Below are positions 56,665 through 64,000 of a stretch of 64,000 nt of DNA, one piece after another; the stretch's first letter is position 1, and every line of letters begins with the position of its first letter. The DNA comes from Paracoccus halophilus (lineage in GTDB: Bacteria > Pseudomonadota > Alphaproteobacteria > Rhodobacterales > Rhodobacteraceae). Below the pieces are notes generated by a model that had not been told where the DNA came from, ran no database searches, and worked only from the letters and a program-made list of their open reading frames with translations. The translations under genes were made by a program, and so were the position numbers. The stretch is taken from the NCBI RefSeq assembly GCF_000763905.1, contig NZ_JRKN01000004.1, positions 153,055 to 217,054 of the forward strand, read 5' to 3'.

Positions 56665-58104
56665 TTGACCAAACTTCGCTTTCCCGAACATACGGTGGAA
56701 AAGATCGGCGGCACCTCGATGAGCCGCCTGAAGGAACTGCGCGACACGTTGCTGATCGGCGACCGCAAGGGGGCCGGTCTTTACGGGCGCATCTTCGTCG
56801 TCTCGGCCTTTGCCGGCATCACCAACCTGCTGCTCGAACACAAGAAGACGGGCGAGCCCGGCGTCTATGCCAGTTTCGCCAATGCGTCCGAGGGGCATGG
56901 CTGGCTGCAGGCTCTGGACCGCGTGGCCGAGGCGATGCGCGAGGCGAATCACGAGATCCTGGACCATTCCGCGGATCTGACGCAGGCCGATGAATTCGTC
57001 CGCGAGCGGATCGAGGGCGCGCGGTCCTGCCTGTTCGACCTGCAACGCCTGTGCAGCTATGGCCATTTCCGCCTGTCCAAGCACATGATGGCGTTCCGCG
57101 AACTGCTCTCGGGCCTGGGCGAGGCGCATTCCGCCTTTGTCGCGACATTGCTTCTGAACCGGGCCGGCGTCTCGGCGCGCCATGTCGATCTGACCGGCTG
57201 GCGGGACGAGCGTGAATATACGCTGGAGGAACGGCTGCGCGCCGCGATGGAAGGGATCGACCTGACCACCGAACTGCCCATCGTCACCGGCTATGCGCAA
57301 TGCACCGAAGGGCTGATGGCGGAATTCGATCGCGGCTATTCCGAGGTGACCTTTTCCCGGCTGGCGCGGCTGACCGGCGCGAAAGAGGCGATCATCCACA
57401 AGGAGTTTCACCTGTCTTCGGCCGATCCGGGACTGGCCGGGCCCGGCGCGGTGCGCAAGCTGGGCCATACCAATTACGACGTCGCCGACCAGCTTGCCAA
57501 TCTGGGGATGGAGGCGATCCATCCGAAAGCCGCCAAGACGCTGCGCCAGGCCAGGATTCCGCTGCGCGTGACCAATGCGTTCGAGCCCGATGACCCGGGC
57601 ACATTGATCGACGACGCCCCCGCGACCGCGACCGGGGCCGAGATCGTCACCGGCCTGCCGGTCGTGGTTCTGGAACTGTTCGAGCAGGACATGGTCGGCG
57701 TGAAGGGCTATGACGCCGCGATCCTCGAGGTGCTGGCGCGGCATAATGTGTTCATCGTCTCGAAGATATCGAACGCGAACACGATCACGCATTATCTGGC
57801 GACATCGCTGAAACGCGCGCGCCGGATCGAATCGGAACTGTCGGGGCTTTATCCCTCGGCCAGCGTCACCGCGCGCTCTGCCGCCATCGCCTCGGCCATC
57901 GGGCGCGACCTCAGGGGGCAGAACGTGCTCATGCGCGGCTTGCAGGCGCTGGATCGGGCCGGGATCGAGGTTCAGGCCGCGCAGAATCCCGGCCGCGCCG
58001 TGGATGTGCAGTTCCTTCTGAGCCCGGACGATCTGGACGCGGCCATCGTGGCGCTGCATGCCGAACTGATCGAGGATGAAACCCCGGCCAGCATCGCCGC
58101 GTGA
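56665..58104 (+). CDS. ask_ect: Aspartate kinase dedicated to ectoine synthesis
   Basis: Ask_Ect phosphorylates aspartate to feed ectoine synthesis under salt stress and is usually less sensitive to feedback than the housekeeping enzyme. The 479-residue protein has the kinase motif VEKIGGTSMSR and ACT domains towards the C-terminus (MVGVKGYDAAILEVLARHNV). Translation seems to begin at the rare codon TTG at 56665, preceded by GGGAAAG; the first ATG (MSRLKE) falls after the conserved GGTS motif and would remove it. It lies 48 bp after ectC. ectD is absent. Confidence 0.92.
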   Translation: MTKLRFPEHTVEKIGGTSMSRLKELRDTLLIGDRKGAGLYGRIFVVSAFAGITNLLLEHKKTGEPGVYASFANASEGHGWLQALDRVAEAMREANHEILDHSADLTQADEFVRERIEGARSCLFDLQRLCSYGHFRLSKHMMAFRELLSGLGEAHSAFVATLLLNRAGVSARHVDLTGWRDEREYTLEERLRAAMEGIDLTTELPIVTGYAQCTEGLMAEFDRGYSEVTFSRLARLTGAKEAIIHKEFHLSSADPGLAGPGAVRKLGHTNYDVADQLANLGMEAIHPKAAKTLRQARIPLRVTNAFEPDDPGTLIDDAPATATGAEIVTGLPVVVLELFEQDMVGVKGYDAAILEVLARHNVFIVSKISNANTITHYLATSLKRARRIESELSGLYPSASVTARSAAIASAIGRDLRGQNVLMRGLQALDRAGIEVQAAQNPGRAVDVQFLLSPDDLDAAIVALHAELIEDETPASIAA

Positions 58105-58127
58105 TCTCGCGGCCGGGGCGGCAATGC

Positions 58128-58154
58128 AAAAAACCCGCCCCCTCGGGGGCGGGT
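58128..58154 (-). terminator. Terminator of the NCS2 permease gene
   Basis: A G/C stem of ten pairs (58133-58142 with 58145-58154) lies next to an A run at 58128-58133, which reads as T on the minus strand. It ends the minus-strand permease transcript 30 bp beyond its stop codon. Confidence 0.8.
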
Positions 58155-58182
58155 CGATGGCAGGACCGGGTGCCGGCCGCGC

Positions 58183-59586
58183 CTAGTTCTTGACGCGCTT
58201 TCCCGCCATGCCGCCCGAGATTTCCTCGGTCGCCTCGTCGCGGAGCTCGTGCGGGACCAGCAGGTTCATGACGATGGCGATCAGCGCCGCGGGCAGCAGG
58301 CCGCTGGTCAGCAGCACCTGGATCGTCGTCGGCAGCTTGGCCAGCGCCGCCGGCTCAAGCTGCAGGCCAAGCCCGAGGCTGAGCGCCAGCCCGAAGATCA
58401 CCATATTGCGCCGGTTCCAGTCGACATCGGACAGGATCGAGACGCCGGCCGCGGCGATCATGCCGAACATGACGATGACGCTGCCGCCCAGCACTTCGAT
58501 CGGCACGGTCGAGATGATGGCACCAAGCTTGGGGAACAGGCCGCACAGGATCAGGAAGACCGCGCCAATGGTCACGACATGGCGGCTCATCACGCCGGTC
58601 ATCGCGATCAGCCCGACATTCTGGCTGAACGAGGTATTCGGCAGCGAACCGAACAGGCCGGCGAATGCGGTGCCCAGACCGTCGGCGAATGTCGCGCCGC
58701 GGATCTCGTCATCGGTGGCGTCGCGCCCGGCACCGGCTTTCAGGATGCCGGTGACGTCGCCCACGGTTTCAACCGCCGACACGAAAGCCATCAGCGAAAT
58801 GCCGATGATCGCGCCGGCCGAAAACTCGACGCCGAAATGCAGCGGATCGGGGATCGAGAACACTGCCGCAGTGGCGACGCTGTTGAAATCGACCATGCCC
58901 AGCGGCAGCGCGACGAGGTAGCCGATGAGCAACCCGACGAGAATGGCCGAGATGGACATGATGCCGCTGACGAAGAACTTGAAGAACAATGTCGACAGCA
59001 CGACGATGACCGCGACGGTCCAGTTCTGCAGGCTGCCATATTCGGGCGTGCCGATCGCAGCCACGCCGCCCGCGGCATACTGGATCCCGACCCTGACCAG
59101 CGACAGCCCGATCAGCAGCACGACCAGACCCGTTACCAGCGGCGGCAGCGCAAAACGGATCCTGCCGATGAACAGGCCGAGTATCGCGTGGAACATGCCG
59201 CCGATCATCACGCCGCCGGTCAGCGCGGCCATCGCATCGACGCCCTTGCCCGCGACAATCGGCACCATGACCGGGATGAAGGCGAAGGATGTGCCCATCA
59301 CGACCGGCAAACGTGCGCCGACCGGCCCGATGCCGATGGTCTGAATCAGCGTCGTGATGCCGGCGAAGAACATCGAGATCTGGATCAGATAGATCATCTG
59401 CGGGAAATCGGGGCTGTTGGAGCCATAGCCGAAACCGGCGGCGCCCGCGATGATGATGGCCGGCGTCACGTTCGCGACGAACATTGCAAGCACGTGCTGG
59501 ATGCCCAGCGGAATCGCCTGGTGCATTGGTGGGGTATAGTTCGGATCGCGCAGTTGTTCCGGCGTGCCGATTGCCTTGGTGGCCAT
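58183..59586 (-). CDS. NCS2-family nucleobase (xanthine/urate/uracil) permease
   Basis: The 467-residue protein has about 12-14 membrane segments and the NCS2 motifs IPLGIQHVLAMFVANVTP near the start and SQNVGLIAMTGVMSR in the second half. NCS2 proteins import xanthine, urate, uracil or related rings with protons or sodium. The ATG at 59586 gives MATKAIGTPEQLR. It lies 150 bp after the TetR gene on the same strand and next to a divergent oxygenase operon, which suggests that its substrate may be the compound degraded there. Confidence 0.88.
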   Translation of the reverse strand: MATKAIGTPEQLRDPNYTPPMHQAIPLGIQHVLAMFVANVTPAIIIAGAAGFGYGSNSPDFPQMIYLIQISMFFAGITTLIQTIGIGPVGARLPVVMGTSFAFIPVMVPIVAGKGVDAMAALTGGVMIGGMFHAILGLFIGRIRFALPPLVTGLVVLLIGLSLVRVGIQYAAGGVAAIGTPEYGSLQNWTVAVIVVLSTLFFKFFVSGIMSISAILVGLLIGYLVALPLGMVDFNSVATAAVFSIPDPLHFGVEFSAGAIIGISLMAFVSAVETVGDVTGILKAGAGRDATDDEIRGATFADGLGTAFAGLFGSLPNTSFSQNVGLIAMTGVMSRHVVTIGAVFLILCGLFPKLGAIISTVPIEVLGGSVIVMFGMIAAAGVSILSDVDWNRRNMVIFGLALSLGLGLQLEPAALAKLPTTIQVLLTSGLLPAALIAIVMNLLVPHELRDEATEEISGGMAGKRVKN

Positions 59587-59736
59587 AGAGTGGTTCCTCC
59601 CTAGGTTGCATTGTCTGGATGTCCCTGCAGGCATCCTCCTCTGATGCCGTCGCAGGACCGATCTGGTGGCCGGAGGCTGGTCATGTCGTCCAGCTTCGGT
59701 CGGGTTTTGTCCTTTTTGCCTTGTTTTGCTTGGGGT

Positions 59737-60345
59737 TCAGGATTCGGATTCCGTCCGAATTGGGGCGATCGCGATCAGAACGATCTCTGCCAGCCGGTCG
59801 GTGAAGTCGTCATCGATCGGGGCATGTTTGGCGAATGCGCGGAAATACAGCGGGCCGGCATAAAGGTCGATGATCAGGTCGCTGTCCAGATCCGCGCGGA
59901 AAAACCCCGCCTGCTGTCCCCGCTGGACAAGGGCGCGGCCGTAATCGCGCCGCTGGCGCAGAAAACTGGCGTGGAATCGCTCCATCAGTTCCGGCTCGTT
60001 CTGGGCCCGGCCCAGAATCTCGGCCATGATGCGCCCGACGCGACCGCCCAGAAACCTGCCGAGCGCGCGGATATAGTCGCGCAGCGCGTCGGGCGGGTGG
60101 CGGGTGAGATCGGCAAGAACCGCACCTTCGACCTCGGACAGAAACGCGTCGATGACGATTTCCTCGACCGAGTTCCACCTGCGATAAATCGCCGGGCGGC
60201 TGGTTTCAGCCCCTTCGGCGATCTCGCTGATGGTCAGCGTCGCAAGCGGTTTTTCCGCAAGCAATTGCCATGTCGTATCGGTGATCCGGCGCCCCAGACC
60301 ATCATCCATTTTACGTCCGCTCGGGTTTCGTAAAGTTGCGGTCAT
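59737..60345 (-). CDS. TetR-family regulator
   Basis: The 202-residue protein (from ATG 60345; 60309 is an alternative) has a TetR helix-turn-helix, LTISEIAEGAETSRPAIYRRW, in the first third and a C-terminal domain of the type that binds a ligand. It is divergent from the Rieske oxygenase gene, and a dyad lies between them, so it probably represses the oxygenase operon and possibly its own downstream permease gene. Confidence 0.9.
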   Translation of the reverse strand: MTATLRNPSGRKMDDGLGRRITDTTWQLLAEKPLATLTISEIAEGAETSRPAIYRRWNSVEEIVIDAFLSEVEGAVLADLTRHPPDALRDYIRALGRFLGGRVGRIMAEILGRAQNEPELMERFHASFLRQRRDYGRALVQRGQQAGFFRADLDSDLIIDLYAGPLYFRAFAKHAPIDDDFTDRLAEIVLIAIAPIRTESES

Positions 60346-60391
60346 CGGCAATTTTTGCGCAAACCTCTTGATTTGGTCGTTACAGTGTGTA

Positions 60392-60408
60392 TCGTTACGG
60401 AGTGTAAC
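60392..60408 (+). promoter_or_regulatory. Candidate TetR operator
   Basis: CGTTAC (60392-60397) and GTAACG (60403-60408) are 6-bp inverted arms around GGAGT. A further CGTTAC copy in direct orientation lies at 60377. The site is between the divergent TetR and Rieske genes, 63 bp before the oxygenase ATG. Confidence 0.5.
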
Positions 60409-60470
60409 GCATACCAAGGCAACCGCCAAGAGCTTTTTCGGCTTCGGCACCAAGGGAGGAGAGGCACGCG

Positions 60471-61544
60471 ATGAATACCATGATTTCGAACGAGAAAACG
60501 TTCCTGGACAACGAGACCTGGCGCTATTTCTGGCACCCGGTCTGCACCGTCAAGGAGCTGGAAGAATCGGATACCGGGCGCGGCCAGCTGCTGCGCGTCA
60601 AGCTGCTGAGCACCGATATCGTCGTCGCGCGGCTGGAAAACGGTGTCGTGGCGCTGAACAACCGTTGTCCGCACCGCTCGGCGCAGCTGCATCTGGGCTG
60701 GAACAAGGGCAATTGCATCCAGTGCCCCTATCACGGCTGGATGTGGGGCGAGGGTGGCAAATGCATGGGCATCCCCGCCGCGCCCGACGGGCCGATCCCG
60801 CCCAACGCCAAGGCCACCGCCTATGACTGCCAGGAGAAATACGGCCTGGTCTGGGTGCGCCTGGACGGCTCGGCCGATACCGAGATCCCGGGCCATATCG
60901 TCTATGACGACCCGACTTTCAAATGCGTTCACGGCCCGTCCTACGACTGGAAGACCCATTCCGCCCGCCGGGTCGAGAACTATACCGACCTCGCGCATTT
61001 CCCCTTTGTCCACCCGGAAACGCTGGGCCGCGACGGGCATGTCACCTTCCTGACCCCGGACATCGCGTTCCGCAAGGAAGGCCGGATGCGCTTCCGCTAT
61101 GACCCGCCCAAGGACGCGCGTCAGGCGATGGATGCCCGCGGCGGGATGTCGCCACTGGCCTTTACCGATTACACGATCAACCTGCCCTTTGGCGTGACGC
61201 TGGACCTGACGCTGCAGAACGGCAACCGCACGGTGATGTGGATGTGGGCGACGCCGCTCGACAATATCCACTGCCGCAGCTTCTGGTTCGCCTGCCGCAA
61301 CTCGGACCATGACGGCCCCGACCAGCCGCATATGGACATGCAGGCGGTCATCCTGGAGGAGGATGTCGATATCGTCGAGAGCCAGGATCCGGAACAGATC
61401 CCGCATCCGCGCGACGAGATCGCCGTGGGCCCGGACAAGGTGTCGCTGACCTATCGCCGCCTGCTCTATGAGCTGTGCAAGGCCAAGGCCGACGGTCCCG
61501 AGGCGATCAAGACCTGGCTCAACAACGAACGCGACAACATCTGA
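60471..61544 (+). CDS. Rieske non-heme iron oxygenase, oxygenase subunit (probable demethylase)
   Basis: The 357-residue protein has a Rieske [2Fe-2S] site (Cys66, His68, Cys85, His88 in RCPHRS and CIQCPYHGW) and a mononuclear iron site (Asp173 bridging, His176 and His181 in ENYTDLAHFPFVH; a later Asp in EDVDIVESQ). The length and features such as YFWHPVCTVKELE and DKVSLTYRRLL resemble caffeine N-demethylases NdmA/NdmB and, less closely, O-demethylases like VanA or DdmC, as I remember these sequences. It would oxidise an N- or O-methyl group and release formaldehyde. ATG 60471 is preceded by GGAGAGG. Confidence 0.88.
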   Translation: MNTMISNEKTFLDNETWRYFWHPVCTVKELEESDTGRGQLLRVKLLSTDIVVARLENGVVALNNRCPHRSAQLHLGWNKGNCIQCPYHGWMWGEGGKCMGIPAAPDGPIPPNAKATAYDCQEKYGLVWVRLDGSADTEIPGHIVYDDPTFKCVHGPSYDWKTHSARRVENYTDLAHFPFVHPETLGRDGHVTFLTPDIAFRKEGRMRFRYDPPKDARQAMDARGGMSPLAFTDYTINLPFGVTLDLTLQNGNRTVMWMWATPLDNIHCRSFWFACRNSDHDGPDQPHMDMQAVILEEDVDIVESQDPEQIPHPRDEIAVGPDKVSLTYRRLLYELCKAKADGPEAIKTWLNNERDNI

Positions 61545-61547
61545 GCC

Positions 61548-62684
61548 ATGGACATCACCCATCTGGACAAGTGGCATTCGGGCCGGTGGAACCTTGAATG
61601 CGTGGACATCGAATCCGAGACCCATGATGTCAAAACCTTCCATTTCCGGGTTCGCCCGGGAATGGATGGCGATGCGCCGCTGTGCCTGCATCGCCCCGGA
61701 CAGTTCGTTACCCTGCGCCTGCGCCATGGCGAAAAGCTGGTGCCGCGCTCCTACACCATCTCGTCCTCGCCCTCGCGGCCGCATCTGATGACCATGACCA
61801 TCAAGCGCGATCCAAGGGGCCTGGTCTCGCGCTACATGCACGACGTTCTGAAGGTGGGCGACGTGCTGCCGGTCAGCGGGCCGGGCGGGCATTTCGACCT
61901 GATCTCGACCACGCCGCGAAAAAGCATCGTCATGCTCTCGGGCGGTTCGGGGATCACGCCGGTGATGTCGATGCTGCGCTATCTGCACGACACGCGCGCG
62001 CATGACTACGACGTCACCTTCCTGCATTCGGCGCGCACGCCCGCGGATATCATCTTCCGCCGCGAGCTGGAACTGATCGCCGAGCGCAGCGGCACCAGGC
62101 TGGGCTTCATCTGCCAGAATGACGCCGAGGACGGGATGGATCAGGGCTTCCTGACCCGCGAGATCCTGGAACGTCGCGCGCCCGACATCCTGAACAGCAC
62201 CGTGCTGACCTGCGGGCCCGAGCCCTATATGAACGCGGTCAAGGGCATCCTGGCCGAGCTTGGCTTTGACATGGCGCATTACCATCAGGAAAGCTTCGGC
62301 GATCCGGCCGAGCGGGAAAACCCCGAAGGGGCGACGCCCGAAAGCCTGACGCTGGACCGCGTGGCCGAGCCCGAGCACATCCACCACGATGCCGAGCATC
62401 CGGCGCCGCCGCCCGAATCGGACGTGACCGAGATCACCTTTACCGTCTCGGACCTGACCGTGCCCTACAAGCCGGGCCAGACGATCCTGGAGGTGGCGAC
62501 CGCCGCCGGCATCGCCATCGCGACGAACTGCCAGATGGGCCTGTGCGGCACCTGCAAGGCGCATTGCCTGTCGGGCACCGTCGCCATGGACGACACCGAG
62601 GGGCTTGAGCCGGGCGAGGAAGAGGCCGGCATGGTCCTGACCTGTTGCGGGCGCCCCAAGGGGCCGATCCAGATCGAACTGTAA
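61548..62684 (+). CDS. Ferredoxin-type reductase partner (FAD, NAD, C-terminal 2Fe-2S)
   Basis: The 378-residue flavoprotein has the FAD-binding motif RSYTISSSP, the NAD-binding MLSGGSGITPVMSML and TCGPEPYM segments, and a C-terminal plant-type [2Fe-2S] domain with CQMGLCGTCKAHC and a distant Cys in LTCCGRP. A linker of about 55 residues rich in Glu, His and Pro joins the two parts. It would transfer electrons from NAD(P)H to the Rieske oxygenase, whose gene ends 3 bp upstream. The layout is that of GbcB/CntB-type reductases. Confidence 0.92.
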   Translation: MDITHLDKWHSGRWNLECVDIESETHDVKTFHFRVRPGMDGDAPLCLHRPGQFVTLRLRHGEKLVPRSYTISSSPSRPHLMTMTIKRDPRGLVSRYMHDVLKVGDVLPVSGPGGHFDLISTTPRKSIVMLSGGSGITPVMSMLRYLHDTRAHDYDVTFLHSARTPADIIFRRELELIAERSGTRLGFICQNDAEDGMDQGFLTREILERRAPDILNSTVLTCGPEPYMNAVKGILAELGFDMAHYHQESFGDPAERENPEGATPESLTLDRVAEPEHIHHDAEHPAPPPESDVTEITFTVSDLTVPYKPGQTILEVATAAGIAIATNCQMGLCGTCKAHCLSGTVAMDDTEGLEPGEEEAGMVLTCCGRPKGPIQIEL

Positions 62685-62715
62685 GCCCTTCAACCGATGA
62701 ATGCCGGGAAAAGAA

Positions 62716-63729
62716 ATGATAAACGATGATTTTTCGCTGGGCTGCAACGGCCGGGGGCTGATGCATACCAAGGAACTGCCGCTTGAGGATCAGTTCCGCA
62801 TGCTGCGCGACAGCGGTGTGTTCGACCATTTCGACCGCATCCCGCAGCCGGGACAGGAGCGCGAATATGTCGAGGCCTCGAACAAGTTCGGCGTGCCGCT
62901 GACCACGGGGCTCTGGACCTATCAGGTGGGCCGGGACGAGGCGCTTATACGTCACAATCTGGAATGGGCCGCCAAGGCGAGGGCGAAATGCCATAACCTG
63001 ATGATCTCGACCCATCACGCGCAGGGCCATGTGGTCACCGATGACGAGGTGGTCGAATTCTATCTGCGCGCCCATGAGGTCGGCGAAAGCCTTGGCATCA
63101 CCATCTCGGCCGAGGTGCATATCTACATGTTCAGCGAGGACTTCCGCCGCATCACTCCGGTGGCGGAAAAGGTCCGGGCGCGGGGCGTTCCGTTCAATTT
63201 CGTGCTGGATCACAGCCATGTGCTGCTGAAGATCGAAAGCCCCGAGGAACAGGATGCCAGCGGCATCCGCGAGGATGTCGAAAGCGGCAGGCTGATCCTT
63301 GACCCTTACGACGAGGGCAATGTCATCGACGAATGGATCGACCAGAACATGGTGGTCTGGCTGCAGGTCCGCCCGGTTTCGCCCAACGGTCCCAGGAACA
63401 CGTCGATGATCGGCACGGGCGGCCGCTGGGGCCGCGCCTGCCAGTACCCGTTCAAGCGCCCCGGCCCCGGCGAATGGGATCATTTCTGGCACGCCTATCG
63501 CGTCGAGCCCTGCAAGGAGGTCGTGCGCAAGGTCTTCCGCCATCATCATGCGACACCGAACAGCCCGCTGCGCTGGATGACCACCGACATGATCGACATG
63601 CCCGATTATGGCGGCGGCGTCGGCTATTCGCTGTTCGATCAGAACGTGGCGATCGCGGAATGGCTGCGCAACACCTGGGAAGAGATCGCATCGGCCGAAG
63701 CCCGGGAATTGTCGGCCAGCGTGGCATAG
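62716..63729 (+). CDS. Xylose-isomerase-like TIM-barrel protein of unknown function
   Basis: The 337-residue protein (from ATG 62716, preceded by GGGAAAAG; 62701 is an alternative) looks like a sugar phosphate isomerase/endonuclease-IV type (beta/alpha)8 barrel. Possible metal ligands are in MISTHHAQGH, AEVHIYMF, LDHSHVLLK and the HHHA near the C-terminus. It begins with a characteristic NGRGLMHTKELP. It lies 31 bp after the reductase gene and must be cotranscribed. It could act on the demethylated product (isomerase, hydrolase or lyase). I do not know a characterised member in an oxygenase cluster. Confidence 0.7.
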   Translation: MINDDFSLGCNGRGLMHTKELPLEDQFRMLRDSGVFDHFDRIPQPGQEREYVEASNKFGVPLTTGLWTYQVGRDEALIRHNLEWAAKARAKCHNLMISTHHAQGHVVTDDEVVEFYLRAHEVGESLGITISAEVHIYMFSEDFRRITPVAEKVRARGVPFNFVLDHSHVLLKIESPEEQDASGIREDVESGRLILDPYDEGNVIDEWIDQNMVVWLQVRPVSPNGPRNTSMIGTGGRWGRACQYPFKRPGPGEWDHFWHAYRVEPCKEVVRKVFRHHHATPNSPLRWMTTDMIDMPDYGGGVGYSLFDQNVAIAEWLRNTWEEIASAEARELSASVA

Positions 63730-63872
63730 CGGAGCCACCGAAGGCATCATGCCGGGGGCCTGCCGCAGGGCAAGTGCCGGGCCGGTCTCGGCGCGGGCGC
63801 GATCTGGCGTCCGGCTTCTAACCTCATCACGGGTCGGCCCTGCCGATCCTCATCTGCTCGAAAGGAAAACAC

Positions 63873-64000
63873 GTGAAAACCCGCGCCGCAGTCGCATTGG
63901 AAGCCGGCAAGCCGCTTGAGGTGATGGAGGTGAACCTCGAAGGTCCGAAGGCCGGCGAGGTGATGGTCGAGATCAAGGCGACCGGCATCTGCCATACCGA
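63873..64000 (+). CDS. S-(hydroxymethyl)glutathione dehydrogenase, start only
   Basis: The gene starts at GTG 63873, with AAAGGA 7 bases before it, and runs off the right edge after 42 codons. The sequence TRAAVALEAGKPLEVMEVNL, and TGICHT with the first zinc-ligand Cys, is that of class III alcohol dehydrogenase (AdhC/FlhA). It oxidises the glutathione adduct of formaldehyde. It follows the TIM-barrel gene by 143 bp, consistent with handling formaldehyde released by the Rieske oxygenase. Confidence 0.85.
   Translation, partial: MKTRAAVALEAGKPLEVMEVNLEGPKAGEVMVEIKATGICHT

Noticed and set aside
54325..58059. A 1244-codon open frame on the minus strand opposite the ectoine genes
   Set aside because: It mirrors the codon periodicity of ectA to ask_ect, has low-complexity His/Arg/Gly-rich sequence and no recognisable domain. 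It is a product of high GC content at third positions.

Overview
The window is chromosomal DNA of an alphaproteobacterium of the Rhodobacteraceae, most likely Paracoccus or a close relative. This rests on the very GC-rich coding sequence, the trpGDC-moaC-moeA arrangement, an aapJQMP amino acid transporter, an ATP12-type ATPase chaperone, a phosphatidylcholine synthase, HspQ and the gene content around rplO-secY-adk-rpsM-rpsK-rpoA-rplQ. Genus is inference; no 16S gene is present.

Layout. 1-4.35 kb (minus): tryptophan and molybdopterin genes trpG, trpD, ung, trpC, moaC, moeA (moeA is cut by the window edge). 4.5-10.1 kb (plus): a Pro/Ala-rich membrane protein, a class I aminotransferase, a PpiD-like periplasmic chaperone and trpE. 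10.4-11.2 kb: a decayed prophage scar (capsid-decoration, excisionase-like and integrase fragments) beside a tRNA with anticodon CAU. 11.3-14.3 kb (minus): a Cache/PAS histidine kinase and a FixJ-type regulator. 14.9-20.3 kb (plus): the distal half of the large ribosomal protein operon, starting at rplO. 20.6-21.9 kb: a luxR/luxI quorum-sensing pair with a candidate lux box. 21.9-26.1 kb: the tightly overlapping chain rarA, crcB, rluC-type synthase, HAD phosphatase, atp12. 26.2-30.8 kb: aapJQMP. 31-43.5 kb: an acidic repeat protein, a D-amino acid transaminase, a dipeptide-type ABC transporter, an MFS exporter, D-amino acid dehydrogenase, an L,D-transpeptidase lipoprotein, a lytic transglycosylase and a peptide-binding protein; several of these handle D-amino acids or cell wall peptides. 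43.6-48.3 kb: pcs, serB, and divergent serC-serA behind a candidate serC leader RNA. 48.3-53.6 kb: a PPP-family phosphatase, hspQ, an orphan RsbW/RsbV-like pair, a small secreted protein and a serralysin-type RTX protease. 53.6-58.1 kb: the ectoine cluster (MarR regulator, ectA, ectB, ectC, ask_ect) without ectD.

The right end (58.2-64 kb) is the most interesting region. A TetR regulator and an NCS2 nucleobase/urate-type permease (minus) are divergent from a Rieske oxygenase, its FAD/2Fe-2S reductase, an unassigned xylose-isomerase-like TIM-barrel protein, and the start of glutathione-dependent formaldehyde dehydrogenase (plus). Together these read as an inducible oxidative demethylation pathway that releases formaldehyde. 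The Rieske protein resembles purine alkaloid N-demethylases in length and motif layout. The substrate and the role of the TIM-barrel protein are unknown and this is the best candidate for an undescribed system here.
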